This document shows, piece after piece, positions 10,319-22,310 of a stretch of 43,019 nt of DNA; position 1 is the first letter of the stretch, and every line of letters begins with the position of its first letter. This DNA comes from Terana coerulea (taxonomy: Eukaryota; Basidiomycota; Agaricomycetes; Polyporales; Phanerochaetaceae). Under the pieces are notes generated by a model that was not told the origin of the DNA, searched no databases, and saw only the letters and a program-made list of their open reading frames with translations. Location of the stretch: positions 1-43,019 of the forward strand of contig JAKOGH010000432.1 of assembly GCA_024811115.1 (NCBI GenBank). Direction: 5' to 3'. Made by a program: the position numbers and the translations under genes.

Positions 10319-11814
10319 CAGTTACTATGATACCCATCACCAGCGCTGGTCGTTGGTGTAGGATAAGTTGAGGACGACGCGCGAAGGACACCAGAGTGTG
10401 TTCTTCCCGTGATCGCAGCCTTTAAGAAATGAATAGGCCCGGTCGGCGGATGTCCCTAACACAACAATGGGTGCCGAACAAGCAGACAAAACTGACTCCA
10501 TCCCGGGCGCGGACTGCCGAACATCCCTGCACAGACTCGTTGAGTTCGGCCTCTAAGCACAGAGAAGCTGAACCGCACCAAATAACCGCCGTGTCATCTG
10601 AGCTTCGGCCTACCATTGATCTCTGCCAGGCAGTGCCAGAGGAAGACAGATGTCCTGGAGTTGACTATAGCAAGGCGGTGCGCAGATGTCGTGCCAGAGA
10701 AAGAGGCCACGCAGGTACATAGATGCTCTGACAGCTTTTTTCGGCGACCTTCCGGTCCAGGTGCACCAGAAGGCCGCTGGTACTGAGAAAGTATGTGAAT
10801 ACGAGTAAACGCTTTGAGAAAGAGAGCAGCGTACAGCGTCTTTCCACGATGAGAAGATCAAATATCTCCGGGTTCTTGCAAGGGACGCGTAGAGCCGAGG
10901 TCGGAAATGAGCAGTCTTCCACCCGCTGCGTCCTGACAGCTCTAACTAGCCAACCCGTCGAGAACATTTTCAACTGCATTTTTCATACGGCAGACCCAAG
11001 GCGTTGGAAGGTTCCACCAGCGAGGAGCTAGCAAGACAGATCAGTTCGGGTGGTGCAGGGGTGCCGGATGAGCACTGGAGCAGAACAAACGCACCGTAAT
11101 AATGACTAGCTAATGCTTTTCGTGAGGACTTCGCAACTTAATTTGTGGCCGCATTCAACAATCGAGTGGATTGAGAGTAACGCAACGCTCGCTGAGACAC
11201 CGAGTGAATAATCCCATACAACGCACGACAGGCTCACCGCGTACCTATTCACAGATGCTGCATAGCAGCTTCGTCATAGGATTGGCAGAAGTCGACGCGG
11301 AAGTGGAAGACAAAGTTGACAAAGTTGCCAAGACGTTGAACGTCGTCAAAGACCAAACGCAAAGCGTACGAGTAAGCGCCCAGGTACCACGGCGGTGATC
11401 GGGAGACCGATCGGGTCGCTTCGGCTTTCTACAGAGTATTAAGTAAGTTATCAGAGTAGTCCCTGCGCTATCCCTGCGAGCCTCGAGGCCTTGCGAGTTT
11501 CGAAGGGGCCAACGCGTTACGCTCGTGAATAAGCTTACGCATGTGCGAAACTGAACGACACACGCCTCGTGTTCCAAAGCCGCGAAAGTAAAGCACTCTC
11601 GCTTCATGACACAAATCCTACCAGCATATGGCACATCTGATTATATTACCATACAGAAAGTACACATCCTGTCCTCACTTCAGTTGAAAGGAAGACAACA
11701 CCTCATTCTTTAAATCACAGTTTCTATCATATAACATCTTCGACACATGGTGCAGCACCCAACCCAAAATAAATGAGCAATAACATGCAAGGAGAACAGT
11801 AGGTATAGTGGGGG
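10319..11814. other. intergenic, no supported gene
   Basis: Several overlapping open frames of 75-130 codons occur on both strands, none with a recognisable motif or with splice junctions that extend the frame. The stretch from about 11640 to 11814 is AT-richer and follows the CNT1 stop, so it is probably the transporter's 3' UTR. Confidence 0.4.
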
Positions 11815-13987
11815 TTATACAAGCATGCCCGCGATACCCGCGGCTTGCAATGTTCTAAGATATCTCGCGTCAGCGCAAGTCCGCAACATGAGAGATACAA
11901 AGACACTCACGAGATGAAACCGCAGATCATCGCACTCGCCGCAATACGCGCAATAATCCTCGCCCGGCTGGGCGCAAGCGCACTGAGCACACCAATCTGG
12001 ATACCAAGACTACCAAGGTTCGCAAACCCACACAGCGCATAGCTCGCGATCGTGTACGCGCGCTCGCTGAGCGGGTCCTGGCCCGCGACGGCGCCCTTCA
12101 TGATGTTCTGCAGCTGCAGGTACGCGACGAACTCGTTCGCGACGAGCTTCGTCGCGAGCAGCTGCGCGACGGGGAGGATCTCTGCGCGCGGCACGGAGAG
12201 CAGGAAGGTGACGGGGTAGAAGACGTAGCCGAGGATGAGCTGCAGCGTGAGCGCGTGGATGCCGAAGCCGCGGCCGATCCAGGTGAGCAGGCCGTTGATC
12301 GTCGCGACGAGCGAGACGACGGTCAAGACGTTGGTCCTAATAGGCCAGAGTCAGTTGGCTGAAGGTGCACGGGTCGAAGCGATACGTACAAAATTTGACC
12401 AGCGACGATGAGACCGAACAGAGCACCCTTGCTGAAAGCGTGCAGCGCATTCGCGGGGCGGTTCTTGTCGTTATCGCCACGGTCGACGACGACGCGTCCG
12501 CGAGTGACGGGCTCTTCAAGCTCGGGCATGCGAATCTTGCTGATCGCGATACTCGCCGGGATACTCATCACACTCGCGGTGACAAGGTTCTGCGGCGGGA
12601 CACCGAGGCCGATGTACGCCGAGAGCACGGAGCCGGCGATGGTGGAGAAGCCGGAGGTCATCGTCAGGTGCAGCTCGGACGCGGTCATGTAGTCGACGTA
12701 GGGCTTAACGAGACACGCGGACTCGCCCTGGCCGATGAACGGCGACGCAGCGGCGACGACGGCCTCTGCGCCCGAGACGTTCATGGTCTTGAAGAAGAAC
12801 CAGGCGAAGGACTTGATGAGCCACTGCATGACGCCGAGGTAGTACATCATCTGCACGAAGGCGATGAAGAAAATGATCGAGGAGAGCTGAGGCAAGTACG
12901 GTTAGAACACTGTCGTCACTTGAACACAAGAATGAGCATACCGTGTTCACAAAGAACCAATGCTTGCCAACGGTTTCAACGTCGAAGAAGAACGCGGCGC
13001 CCTCGAGAGCCTGAGCGAGGAAGTCGGACGCCAGGAACGCGATCCACTTGAAGATGCTGAAGCCGGCGCCGGACTTGAGAACGAACATCGCGATCGCTTG
13101 CTGAGCGAAGAGACCCACAATAACTGTTGGCCTAGTGGACAACTCCGTCAGCATGTCACATCAGGGGGTGAAAATCCGTATTTACCAAGGGATGTTCTTC
13201 CTGCTTGCGCTGGTAATAAAGAAGCAGCATTGGAATACGAAGAGGCCGAGGACCGAGATCGCGCGATCACCGTAGCCAGAGTTCTATTCGGCGGGCATTT
13301 CGATTTGCGTGATTTGCGTAGATGTATGATTGGTGATAGGTGGCGAGTGCATGATATACGAAAGAGCGTATATTAACTCTCCATGTCATGGGAACCATAC
13401 CAAACGACAGACGGAAAGGGAGACGTACGTTGGTGAGCTTGAATCCAAACGCACTTCCGAACACAATGCCCAACAACGCGAGCCAGCCCATGCCCAGCCT
13501 GACATGGTACGGCAGCTTGAAGAATGGCGCTTGTACACAGGGCACCCATACGGCCTCGACAGGGCGGGTGACGACGCGGTTGGGGATGTAGCGGAAGGCG
13601 ATGACGATGAGGAAAAACCACGCCCATAAGGTCTGGACAATCCTACAAAATCGTAAGTAAGGGGAAAGCGTCAGGAAGGCCAGGGGACGCACCATCGATG
13701 CCGCGTCGCCTGCAGAATCGTGCTGCTTATCCACCAGCCGAGAATGACGGCTGCGACCGCCGCGAGGACGAAGGGGCGGAACTTCGCATAGAACACACTG
13801 GCCCTGCTGGGTGGCTCCTCGCCGTCTTGGGCAATGTAGGACCGCTCGGAGGCTTCCCGGGCGACCTGGGTCTCCGGGTCGTGGACTTTTCCTTGGTGAG
13901 CGACGAGGTGGAGGTGCGCGAGGCCGGGCGGTGGTGCACGTCGGTGGGCTCGTATGCGACCGTGGTCTGGGGTTCTGTCGATGCCAT
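11815..13987 (-). CDS. CNT1: concentrative nucleoside transporter (one base short)
   Basis: A plasma-membrane symporter of the CNT family (SLC28/NupC type), which uses a cation gradient to import nucleosides. There are seven exons: 13987-13693, 13642-13429, 13283-13186, 13131-12942, 12886-12390, 12336-11911, 11854-11815; all introns are GT-AG, five of 50-56 nt and one of 145 nt. Family hallmarks are [16 protein letters not shown] (the substrate-site GQxE loop), [13 protein letters not shown] (the NEFVAY motif) and [20 protein letters not shown], with the C-terminus [14 protein letters not shown] polar N-terminus precedes the first helix [14 protein letters not shown]; about 586 residues is normal for fungal CNTs. 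In exon 1 the frame slips by one between TSTSSLTK and [11 protein letters not shown], at a run TTTT (13887-13890 on plus). One extra base there restores the protein and makes the exon total 1761 nt. I treat this as a likely sequence error in a live gene. Confidence 0.88.
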
Positions 13988-15390
13988 GGTAGGCTGTCGT
14001 CGTCCGCAGGGGAGGGAGGGAAGTGAGAGGGCGGTGGATGGGTCACACGACGTAGCCGTCGGGGGCGGAGGCACTCGAGGTGGAGGCTCTGGCACGGGGA
14101 CCATTTTTCCTCGGGCGGGGTATATGTACATCATCTGTTATCGTCGGAGCATGTGCATCCGCCGTCGTCGAAAGCGCGCGGAGGAGGAGCATATGGCCGC
14201 CCCATCACTCCCACCACCCGCCCTGTCGACCCGTTCCCCGCTCTCAGCTTTTCACTATCAAACTCTGTGCCTAGACTCCTCCTGATAAGCACGGCCTTCC
14301 TGCAGCAAGAGGAAGACGAAGAGGCTCCCCGCAGCGTCGCGAGCAGCAGCAGAAAATCGGTGGGCCAATGAGAACATGTGAAAATGAAAGGGTGAACTCC
14401 AAAGGCGGCCCGCGCCAGTCGAGACTTCAGCACCTCGACCGCGATCGGGAGGGCGGCCCCGACGTTTCCAATGTGGGAAGGCGCATCACCCGATCGAGAC
14501 TCATTGCCGCTTTGTGCTCATGTGCTTCTGCCGCGCTTCACCCACAGATCCCATCCGCTGTGCCTCGCTGGCACCCAACGCCCCGTGTTTTACAAGGTCT
14601 TGGCAGCAGCGAGCACACGACAGGAAACTGGGTGGCCGCCGTGTGCCTGGGAGCCCAGAACTCGAAGCAGCCCTCCCTTCTCCTGGCGCTTCGCCGCCGT
14701 TCTTAACCACCGCTCCGTCCACGCGACCGCCGACTCAGCAGACAAGTCCCTGGCTTCCTCTGCTCCTCCACGAACTTACGCGCGCAGATGCCACAGCGTT
14801 TCACTCGCACCGTCAAGCCTCCGTGGTGGTTCAGGCTGAGCGACAGTCGGCGCACCATATTTCCGAGACAGCGCGTGCACAGCTCCTCCGTTATCTCGCC
14901 GCCCCTGGCCAGCCGGGCGTCGCTGTTTGAGGCCACTTGGGAGCACGTTCTATAACGGCCAAGGAGCGTTTGGTCTCGTAGATGTCGGCAGAGCAGCGCT
15001 AACCGACTCGTCGTTCATGGGTACTTAGTACCAGTGTTGATCTGTACACGAGTATTGAAGTCTGTTTTCTGGCCGCCCATGAAACGCCGGTCTCACTCGC
15101 TCCCAACGTCTTCACAGCTGCATACGAAAAATGTGCATGGACCAAAACTTAAGACATGGGATCAGAACGCTACCTGTCCGCTAATAATGTCTTGTCGCCT
15201 ATATATACACTCCCCTCGATTCATTCGGTTCATAGCCTCGGCTCGCTCTCTGCATATCTACCGTCGGCATGAACGTAGGCCAAGTCCTCACGAAACGCAA
15301 GCACACCAGCACTCCACCAGTCTAGTAATTAATGGCAGTCGCCGTACCATGATACGACCGACCCGCCAGTTTGGATTCTACGTTAAGGTA
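13988..15390. other. intergenic between the two CNT copies, left part
   Basis: This holds the CNT1 promoter (a weak CATATA at about 14121-14126 on the minus strand, 135 nt upstream of its ATG). The open frames at 14130-14936 look random. On the plus strand a good TATATATA box at 15200-15207 is followed about 65 nt later by an ATG (15269) whose frame closes after 18 codons at 15325. This could be the promoter and first exon of a gene destroyed by, or unrelated to, the element that starts at 15391. Confidence 0.4.
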
Positions 15391-16029
15391 CAGTTGCGGA
15401 CAAGCAAACACGACCAACCTTGTTGAGCGCCAACCCGAATTATTTAGGCCAAACTGAGTGCAGAATCAGACTCGGAAAGACGAAAGGAGTCGATTGGCGC
15501 CCTTCCGAAGTTTTTCCCACGACAAAATGGAGACCGGCCAAATTCTTGACCCATTTCTGCGCTTCCTATGGTGCTGGGAGGCCGGGAGGGTGCCCCATTA
15601 GGTCAAAATTGAGTTGATACATACACTCAAGTTGCGCATCAACGCGACAGAAGGCAGCATCACGACGGTTTCGGGCATTTCTGATGCTTTCTGACGATGC
15701 AAAGTGAGCGCTTTGGGCAAAATTACCCTATCCGGTAGCCCTAATGGCTCGATAGAATTTTTGTCCTTGACGGCATCATACCTAGATTCACGAGAGGATT
15801 ATTTTCCGCATTTTCCCGTGATTTGATTAATGATTTCTGGGTACCGGCGAAATTTTCGGGTACTTTTTCTCAGAAGTCCGAATTAAGATATTCCGCTCGT
15901 ACCATTCTGTTCCTATAGCCTCAAAGAGCTCGTTTCTGAGGTCAAACTAACTTTCTGTGAAATGTCGGCGTCTGGGAAATTCGCTCTCTCAGCGGCGTCA
16001 AAGTGGTTGTGTTTGCCTGTCCGCAACTG
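15391..16029. mobile_element. 639-bp TA-flanked inverted-repeat element (Tc1/mariner/pogo-like, non-autonomous)
   Basis: The left end CAGTTGCGGACAAGCAAACA and the right end (reverse complement CAGTTGCGGACAGGCAAACA) form an inverted repeat of about 28 bp with few mismatches. A TA lies just outside each end (15389-15390 and 16030-16031). A CAGT start plus a TA duplication is the signature of the Tc1/mariner/pogo superfamily. The interior carries no transposase and only short frames, so it depends on enzyme from elsewhere. It sits in the head-to-head gap between CNT1 and CNT2. Confidence 0.75.
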
Positions 16030-16372
16030 TACGTCCTCTGCGCGAGCGAGCACAGCCACGCCAAGGACTAAAAGCTTGTCCGTAGAAGGCCTTATCGCGC
16101 CGACGCTTCGTGCCGCATGAACCTAGTCCCTTCGCTTTCACTTATCAGAAACTACGGCGGTCCGCTCAGCGGCATGGGAGGGTCGGATAACGCACCAGTG
16201 CCTGGGCGAGGCAAGGGCCTGTTTGGTGAGTGCGTACGCCACACCCTTCGGCCAGCTAGCTTTATTCTCCCAGTTATTGTCTGGCAGCCTCCGAGGCCTG
16301 TTCGACCAGCGCAATCCTAGATAACAACGTCTGCTACGCAACAACACTTGTTTCCGCAAATTCGCTCCTCCG
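16030..16372. other. intergenic, upstream of CNT2
   Basis: No gene is seen. By position this should have been the promoter of the CNT2 copy. No clear TATA box lies within 150 nt of 16373. Confidence 0.4.
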
Positions 16373-17803
16373 ATGTCTTCCGCATACAAGATTTCCACCA
16401 CCGACCGACGTGGAGCACTTCCCAGACACCTCCGCCTCGTCACTCATTGGCACCAGCAAAAGAGTCGCCCACCCGGAGATTCAGGTCGCCAGAGCTGTCG
16501 AAGGGCGGTTTTGCATGCACAAGAAGAGACAGTGTCATTGTGCTCTACACGAGATTCCGTTCTTCGATTCTCGCCGGAGTCGCAAAGGCATCGATGGTGC
16601 GTTCCCTTACTTTTCTGACGCTTTCCCTTACTCATAGTCCCGTGATATTGTCCAGACATTCTGGGCGTGGTCGTCCCTCGTATTCATCGACTTTTGCTAC
16701 CTCTCCAATCGCATCGTCATCCGCCCAGTCGAGGCTGTATGGGTACCGTGTGTGCAGACACCACTACTCAAGCTGCCGTACCATGTCAAGCTGGGTATTG
16801 GCTGGCTCGCGTTGCTGGACATTATGTTCGGAAGTGGATTTGGGTTCAAGCTCACCAGCGTACGTTGTCCTTCCCGTCTGTCGCTTGCTGCCCTTGGGCC
16901 TCCCCGCTTGGGCTCGTATGGCTCCCACGACAATGAGGATTGATATAAACCTTCCTACTTCATGCGCCCGCCATCTGTCGCCAATGATCAATTCACGCAA
17001 ATCACGAAAATCGAAATACACGCCGAATAGAACTCTGGCTATGATGCCCGTGCGATTTCGGTCCTCGGCCTCTTCGTCCTCCACTACTGCTTCCACGTCA
17101 CCAGCGCAAGCCGAAGAACATCCCTTGGTAGGTACGGAAGCAACAATTTAAAGCGTTGTAATGACCGAATTGTGTACTAGGCCAACGGTTATCATCGGTC
17201 TCTTCGCTCAACAAGCTATTGCGATGTTCGTGTTCAAGTCCGGCGCTGGCTTTAGCATCTTCAAGTGGACTGCGCTCCTTTCCTGCGACTTCCTCGCCCA
17301 GACTCTCGAGGGCGCTGCGTGTTTCTTCGACACCAAGACCGTCGTCAAACTGTGGTTCTTCGTCAACACGGTATGTCCCTTCTTGACTTCATGCGACCAG
17401 TGTTCTGACCACAGTTGCCCCAGCTCTCCTCGATCATTTCCTTCATCGCCTTCGTGCAGATGATGTACTGCGTCGGCGTCATGCAGTGGCTCATCAAGTC
17501 CTTCGCCTGGCTCTTCTTCAAGACCATGGACATCTCAGGTGCCGAGGCCGTCGTCGCCGTTTATCGGGCCAGGGCGAGTTCGCCTGTCTCGTCAGGCTAT
17601 ACGTCGACGATATGGCCACGTTAGAGCTGCACCTCACCATGATCTCCGACTTCCCGATCATCACCGGCCACGTGCTCTCACTCTGCGTACATTGACCTTG
17701 GTGTACCGCCGCAGAACCCGGCCACTGCCACTGCGACGAGCATCCCGGCGAGTATCGCGACCAGTGTTCTCGACTTCGTGCGAACGCCAGAATTAGCCAC
17801 GCG
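16373..17803 (+). pseudogene. CNT2: truncated, frameshifted copy of the nucleoside transporter
   Basis: A paralogue of CNT1 on the opposite strand with the same exon-intron order, so it arose by DNA duplication, not retrotransposition. Recognisable pieces are KRVAHPEIQVARAVEG in exon 1 (about 16373-16596), then [20 protein letters not shown] to GFGFKLTS (about 16655-16859), [16 protein letters not shown] (17031 on), [20 protein letters not shown] to WFFVNT (17181-17370) and [20 protein letters not shown] (17426 on). The breaks are a changed first splice acceptor near 16650, a one-base loss near 17115, an 11-base loss at about 17560 (just before the FIGxGE loop) and an indel near 17690. Similarity stops at about 17803. 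The NEFVAY half and all later transmembrane segments are missing, so no working transporter can be made. It is a relic beside a KDZ-related fragment. Confidence 0.85.
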
Positions 17804-18199
17804 GTATGCACTGCAAGCCGTAAACGTACTCATGGCGGTCTTAAAGGCAAATCATGACGTCAGAGGTGGAGAGAACGGGAGCTTGAGGTGTGTGCACCGC
17901 TTTAATCGCACTCTGCGACGTGCCGACGGTCTGAAGACGTCAGGAAACAGGAGGCAGTCCGCAATGTGTTGCGCATCAGCGGACGCCTGTCGAATAGCCA
18001 AGGCAATCCTCGGGTCGCAGCTCTGGCGCCGAGGTCTTTTCGTCGCGTTTGCACTGCCCGAGATTGGTGCTTCATATCCTTGTCGGACGACGGGTGGGTG
18101 GCGGTACGTCTCGCAGCTATCATGACCACGATCTTTCTGACCTCAAATGCGCCCTCAGACTCGGTCAAGGGGATGGGAATAACAACGAACCTGCGCTTC
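17804..18199. other. junction between CNT2 relic and KDZ-associated fragment
   Basis: The sequence is unrelated to CNT1. Scattered frames here (for example DLKCALRLGQGDG followed by NNEPALRLNLPP at about 18145-18220) may be decayed upstream parts of the KDZ-associated protein. This is the likely breakpoint at which the transporter copy was cut. Confidence 0.4.
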
Positions 18200-18857
18200 G
18201 ACTCAACCTTCCACCGCTTCTGGGCACTCCAGGAATGAGGTCGTCCACACCTTTCGCGCACAAACCGTGTACTGCCTAGAGACCGTTCAATGGTCATGCG
18301 GAATGCCGGTGGGGTGGGGAAAGTGCTACAGATCAGAAAGCGCACCTCAAGTCATGGGAATCTTGAACCGGATCTGGGCCGGAAATGAGGAGCTACGACG
18401 CAGCTTCCTCTGCTACAATGATGCATGCGATCTTCTCCGACACGTCGCCACACAGGACGTGGATGACCCTTGGTTGAGAGCCACCACATTTGTTGTGGAC
18501 GCATGGCATTATATCGGGCACAGAGCGACCGACGCACTGTGCCGTCTGCGGTGTAACCCTGCCCCCACAAATGGTACACAGCCAGATTTAGTTCTGGTTG
18601 AGCAAGACGGCGACGGGAATACGCACCAGACATGCGCATTCAACACCGAAACCGCGGAGCAGTTGAACGCATGGTTGAACAATTACAAAGCGGCGCTTCG
18701 CCAGATGATGGATGTCAACTTCGACATGTTTGTCCACAGTCTCTTCCTGTGCTACAGCGAAGATATTGAGGCACGTATTGAGAAGATGAGCCGAGAGCTT
18801 CCGAAGACTCCTGAGCCAATCAAGACTCGGACTCGGATTTGGAAGACTAGAGCGTGA
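18200..18857 (+). pseudogene. C-terminal part of a KDZ-transposon-associated (CxC-type) protein
   Basis: The frame is open to the stop at 18855-18857. The order of blocks is VVHTFRAQTVYCLETVQW, YNDACDLLRHV, TTFVVDAWHYIGHRATDALC, RCNPAPTNGTQPDLV, AFNTETAEQLNAWL and VNFDMFVHSLFLCY. This matches the C-terminal half of the large basidiomycete proteins annotated as cysteine-cluster (CxC) proteins associated with KDZ (Kyakuja-Dileera-Zisupton) transposases: an RNase-H-like stretch with C-N-P and EQxNAWL motifs. The N-terminal part with the cysteine clusters is missing or decayed, so this is a fragment. It lies directly after the truncated CNT2, which suggests that transposon activity cut the transporter copy. 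Confidence 0.6.
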
Positions 18858-19605
18858 TGAGTTACCTCTGAGGTAAGTATCTCACGAGTCGCCAGTGAGT
18901 TAAGCTGCAACTTATATTGACATACCTTACTGCTGGCAATGAATATCACTGGCTTGCCAGATCCAGAGGATTTAGTTCTAAGCTCTAATGTTGCAAGGGT
19001 AGAATACCTGTATGCCTGATAGTACACAAAGGGTGTTAGAACGTGCTTTGATGGCAGATTCAGACAAGACAGCTGTTTGATATGAGTGACAGCCGGTGGC
19101 TACTTGGTATGATGCACACATGCTAACTGAGTTGAACTCTACACAGTTTCAACCTTTGCTACTTATATTCAGACATATTGTCTATTAGCAATCTCAACAT
19201 ACATCATTATGTATTGCAAGTCACTGTAGCTCACCAGCGTTCAGTGCCTGCCGGTGAAGTACAGTGAAGTGTGCCGACACCTAGCATTTGGTGATGCCCA
19301 GCAGCAAGGTTTGCCAAACAACGGCAGTGGCAGCTGAGTTTCAGAGGCGGTGGCATCGGCCATGCGGCAACCTCTGTCAGCCTAAGGCAAACTACACCAA
19401 TAGTCAGCAGACCTTCCACTTCGAGCATATTACTGAAGACTGTTGGTCACTGGTCACACAATCTGTCAACAGCCTGTGACCTATATATACATACCTTTAA
19501 TTTTTGGAGCTGCAGCACCTCACCCAACTGTCACTGCTTGTGTAGAAGTGCAGCGCATACAGCGGCGTACACTCCTACCGAGGCCTAGAGGAAGCTAAGA
19601 TGGTT

Positions 19606-19695
19606 ACTCACCTGTAGGTTGGTTGATACACACGTTAGTGGGTTGAGAGTTATAAGAGTCTTATTAGAGTATGGCGCAGAGGGCTGCCTTATATA
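19606..19695 (-). promoter_or_regulatory. orphan promoter-leader-donor module 1
   Basis: TATATAA (19689-19695) is followed on the minus strand by a CT-rich leader without an ATG and, about 80 nt later, by CAG|GTGAGT (donor at 19606-19611). No coding exon follows that I can recognise. Confidence 0.4.
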
Positions 19696-19931
19696 CAATA
19701 CAGGGTGGCTATACTACAAACAGACACAAATAGACACCAGGACAATAGACAATAAGCATCGTCATGGTGGAACCTGGTAGAACAATAGAGAAGATATGAG
19801 CAGAGTGCTTACAGCTCTATCCTGACTCAACAGCTTGAGCCACACAGTTACAGGTCACAGCCCACCTCACCAATATGCCTGCACCATATGTTTTGGGTCA
19901 TGGTCACAGGAGCTTATCACAAAACTACAAT

Positions 19932-20061
19932 ACTCACCTGCTGGGATGACTTGAAAGAGGTGGGGAAAGCAGAGGGACTTGAGTAGAGCTAGTAGAGTAG
20001 ATATGAATCAACGATGTTGTTGAGTCTGAGGGTTTAGCCCACAGACCAGCCTCCTTATATA
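19932..20061 (-). promoter_or_regulatory. orphan promoter-leader-donor module 2
   Basis: TATATAA (20055-20061) is followed by an ATG-free leader of about 118 nt and CAG|GTGAGT (donor at 19932-19937). It has the same design and orientation as module 1, about 330 nt away. Confidence 0.4.
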
Positions 20062-21438
20062 CATGTATAGAGGGACCCCAGACACTATCTAAGACCTCCA
20101 ATACTATATGCTGACTGATATAGTCAGGTGACATCTGACTAAGGCTCCAGAGCATACTACTGCTCCAACTCCCTTATCAGATCTGACCTAGCTATCATGC
20201 TAACATCAACACTATCTAGATGTCCTAATCAAGCTACTGTACACTACCAGTCCATGATGTCATACTGACATCATACTGAGGTCATAGTCCAGAACAGTTC
20301 CAGACTAGAGTCCTGGATCCTACGTCTGTATAAGGCATATCCCTAATGTCCATGCAACAAGCACATGGCAAACTGATCTAGCATCTTGTAATGCTGTGTG
20401 ACGACTTAGTGACATGTCCCGTGACTTGATGTTACACTCTAAGCGCTATGGAATAGCACTGAGGGAAATTTGTGACAGAGCTGCTGGTGCAGTCAGAAAA
20501 GTACAGTATGGCATCTGGTGTCGCGGAGATGAGCTCGACGCATAACCCGAACGAGCGAATTAGAGTAGATGGTGAATAGATGATAAAACATGTCACGAGG
20601 GAGGGGCGGCGAAGGCCAACTCTAAGTAGATCTCACAAAACAGGCAGGCAAAGGCTGATACTTGTTCCTAATGACCAAGTTAGTATTGCTCCTATATACA
20701 GTGTATTAAATACATACCTTGTCCCTAATGACCAAGAGGTCGAGATGAGGGACAAGGCCAGAGAGTTCAGAGTGCTAAGTGTCCGAGAACGTGGGAAGAA
20801 TCGAGCCACATTTGGGCGCTAAGCGCCGGGATCATCGGAATGAAGTCCAGAGGCTCTGGGGCTGCTACCAGGCCGTGTATCTGTGCTAACGAATATAAGA
20901 AAATGAAAAATGGTACTACGTATGCGTGTCCGTCTGCAACATCTGGGAAGCAATACATCATCAAACACTACAAAGTCCATTCAGTACCACTTTTGGAAAG
21001 AAGTGGAGTACATCAGCCCCGATGTGACCCCAACTCCCACAGCCACATTTTCTTCAATATACCACAACAGCGACATTCTGTTGGCATCTACTTAGCCTGA
21101 ATAGCTCTCAACGTTCAACTACAGGCAAGTGAAGTCAAATACACTTTAGCTTAACACTGTCAATCCTACAGTTTGACAATGTAAACATAATAGCACTATG
21201 TGATGAACTCTAGTGACACACCAAAAGATACTTCCTCTGACGTAGAGCACAAGTTCAAAGAGGGAATCACACTGGAGTAATCAAGGCGAGCTAACACATG
21301 AGTGCGAAGTGTGAGTAAGTCCAAGTGTGAGGGAAAAGAGCACGGTAATATTATTATACCTAACACACAAACACAAAGTGCGAGTAAGCTAAGTACAAGT
21401 CGTAAGCATACGGCATGAGGCATAGCGATGAAGGGGAT

Positions 21439-21504
21439 ACTCACTCCAAGTGTGAGGGAAAAGAGCACAATGAAGTGAAAGAAGCAGAGTCTCAGTCTTA
21501 TATA
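21439..21504 (-). promoter_or_regulatory. orphan promoter-leader-donor module 3
   Basis: TATATAA (21498-21504) is followed by an ATG-free leader of about 54 nt and GA|GTGAGT (donor at 21439-21444). It includes one copy of the 23-bp direct repeat. Confidence 0.35.
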
Positions 21505-22310
21505 CTAAGTGAGTGTATAAATGGGTGGCAGTGTGTGAGACAATAGAGAACAAGGAGCTACTAATATAGTAAAGGGAAAATGTCCATCTGTAGAGATAAC
21601 CATAGATACCATATTGGAACAAGAGTCCGTAAGCAGAGTCACAAAGTTCAAGACTGTGATCCTTTGATTTTCAGCTTATAAAACTTGATAAGACTATCCA
21701 ATCAGGAGCTCAAATATTGGGCTATAGACCTTGAATCTACAATGGTACGTGCTATATAGACAATTTTTCCTTCTGAATTATTAGTTCATTTCTACTTCAG
21801 TTAGCGATGAATACAAATATCATAGCACTTTTCCACACGCCTACACTGGGTGTCATCTCAAATTAGAGTTCAAGATGGTGCCTGTTCATCAGCAAAACGT
21901 ACAAGTGCTGACGACTGATGAGTGCTGATGGGCACTGAGAGCACTGACGAACAGTTTGGGACTGAAGTTCAAGCCCTGCTGAAGCCAGACTTTTACTAGA
22001 TTTTGTATTTTCTTAGTTCCTCTTGTTTCATAATCTATGCTGGACATGAATGATAATAGTTTACTCACCAAAGCTTTGCTACAAGAGTCAGATACAAGAG
22101 GGGTCAAAAACGACTGAGAGCGCTCAAAACGACTACTGAGACTGGCGGGCGCTGACGGCACTGAAGAGGCTGAAGCGTGCTGAGATGGCTTCATCAGTAC
22201 CTATCACCACTCAGCGCCAATGCAACTTTGCTGATGTTATGGATCTAGAAACCATTCATGCAGTATATTCATATAGCACCAGGGCTGTGCATTGTTCCTT
22301 GGTTATTTAC

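Larger units (their letters stand above)
18858..22310. other. gene-poor, AT-rich repeat land with orphan promoter modules
   Basis: No complete gene is supported. Three minus-strand modules each hold a TATATAA box, a pyrimidine-rich leader without ATG and a GTGAGT splice donor (listed separately). A 23-bp direct repeat starting CCAAGTGTGAGGGAAAAGAG lies at 21321-21343 and 21446-21468. The stretch 21889-22194 (minus) has one open frame with a donor-like GTGAGT near 22070 and many CACTGA/GCTGAC repeats. The character is that of decayed LTR or other transposon ends. Confidence 0.45.

Noticed and set aside
12365..14285. Long plus-strand open frames (228, 138 and 195 codons)
   Set aside because: They are antisense shadows of the CNT1 exons, which carry clear transporter motifs on the minus strand.
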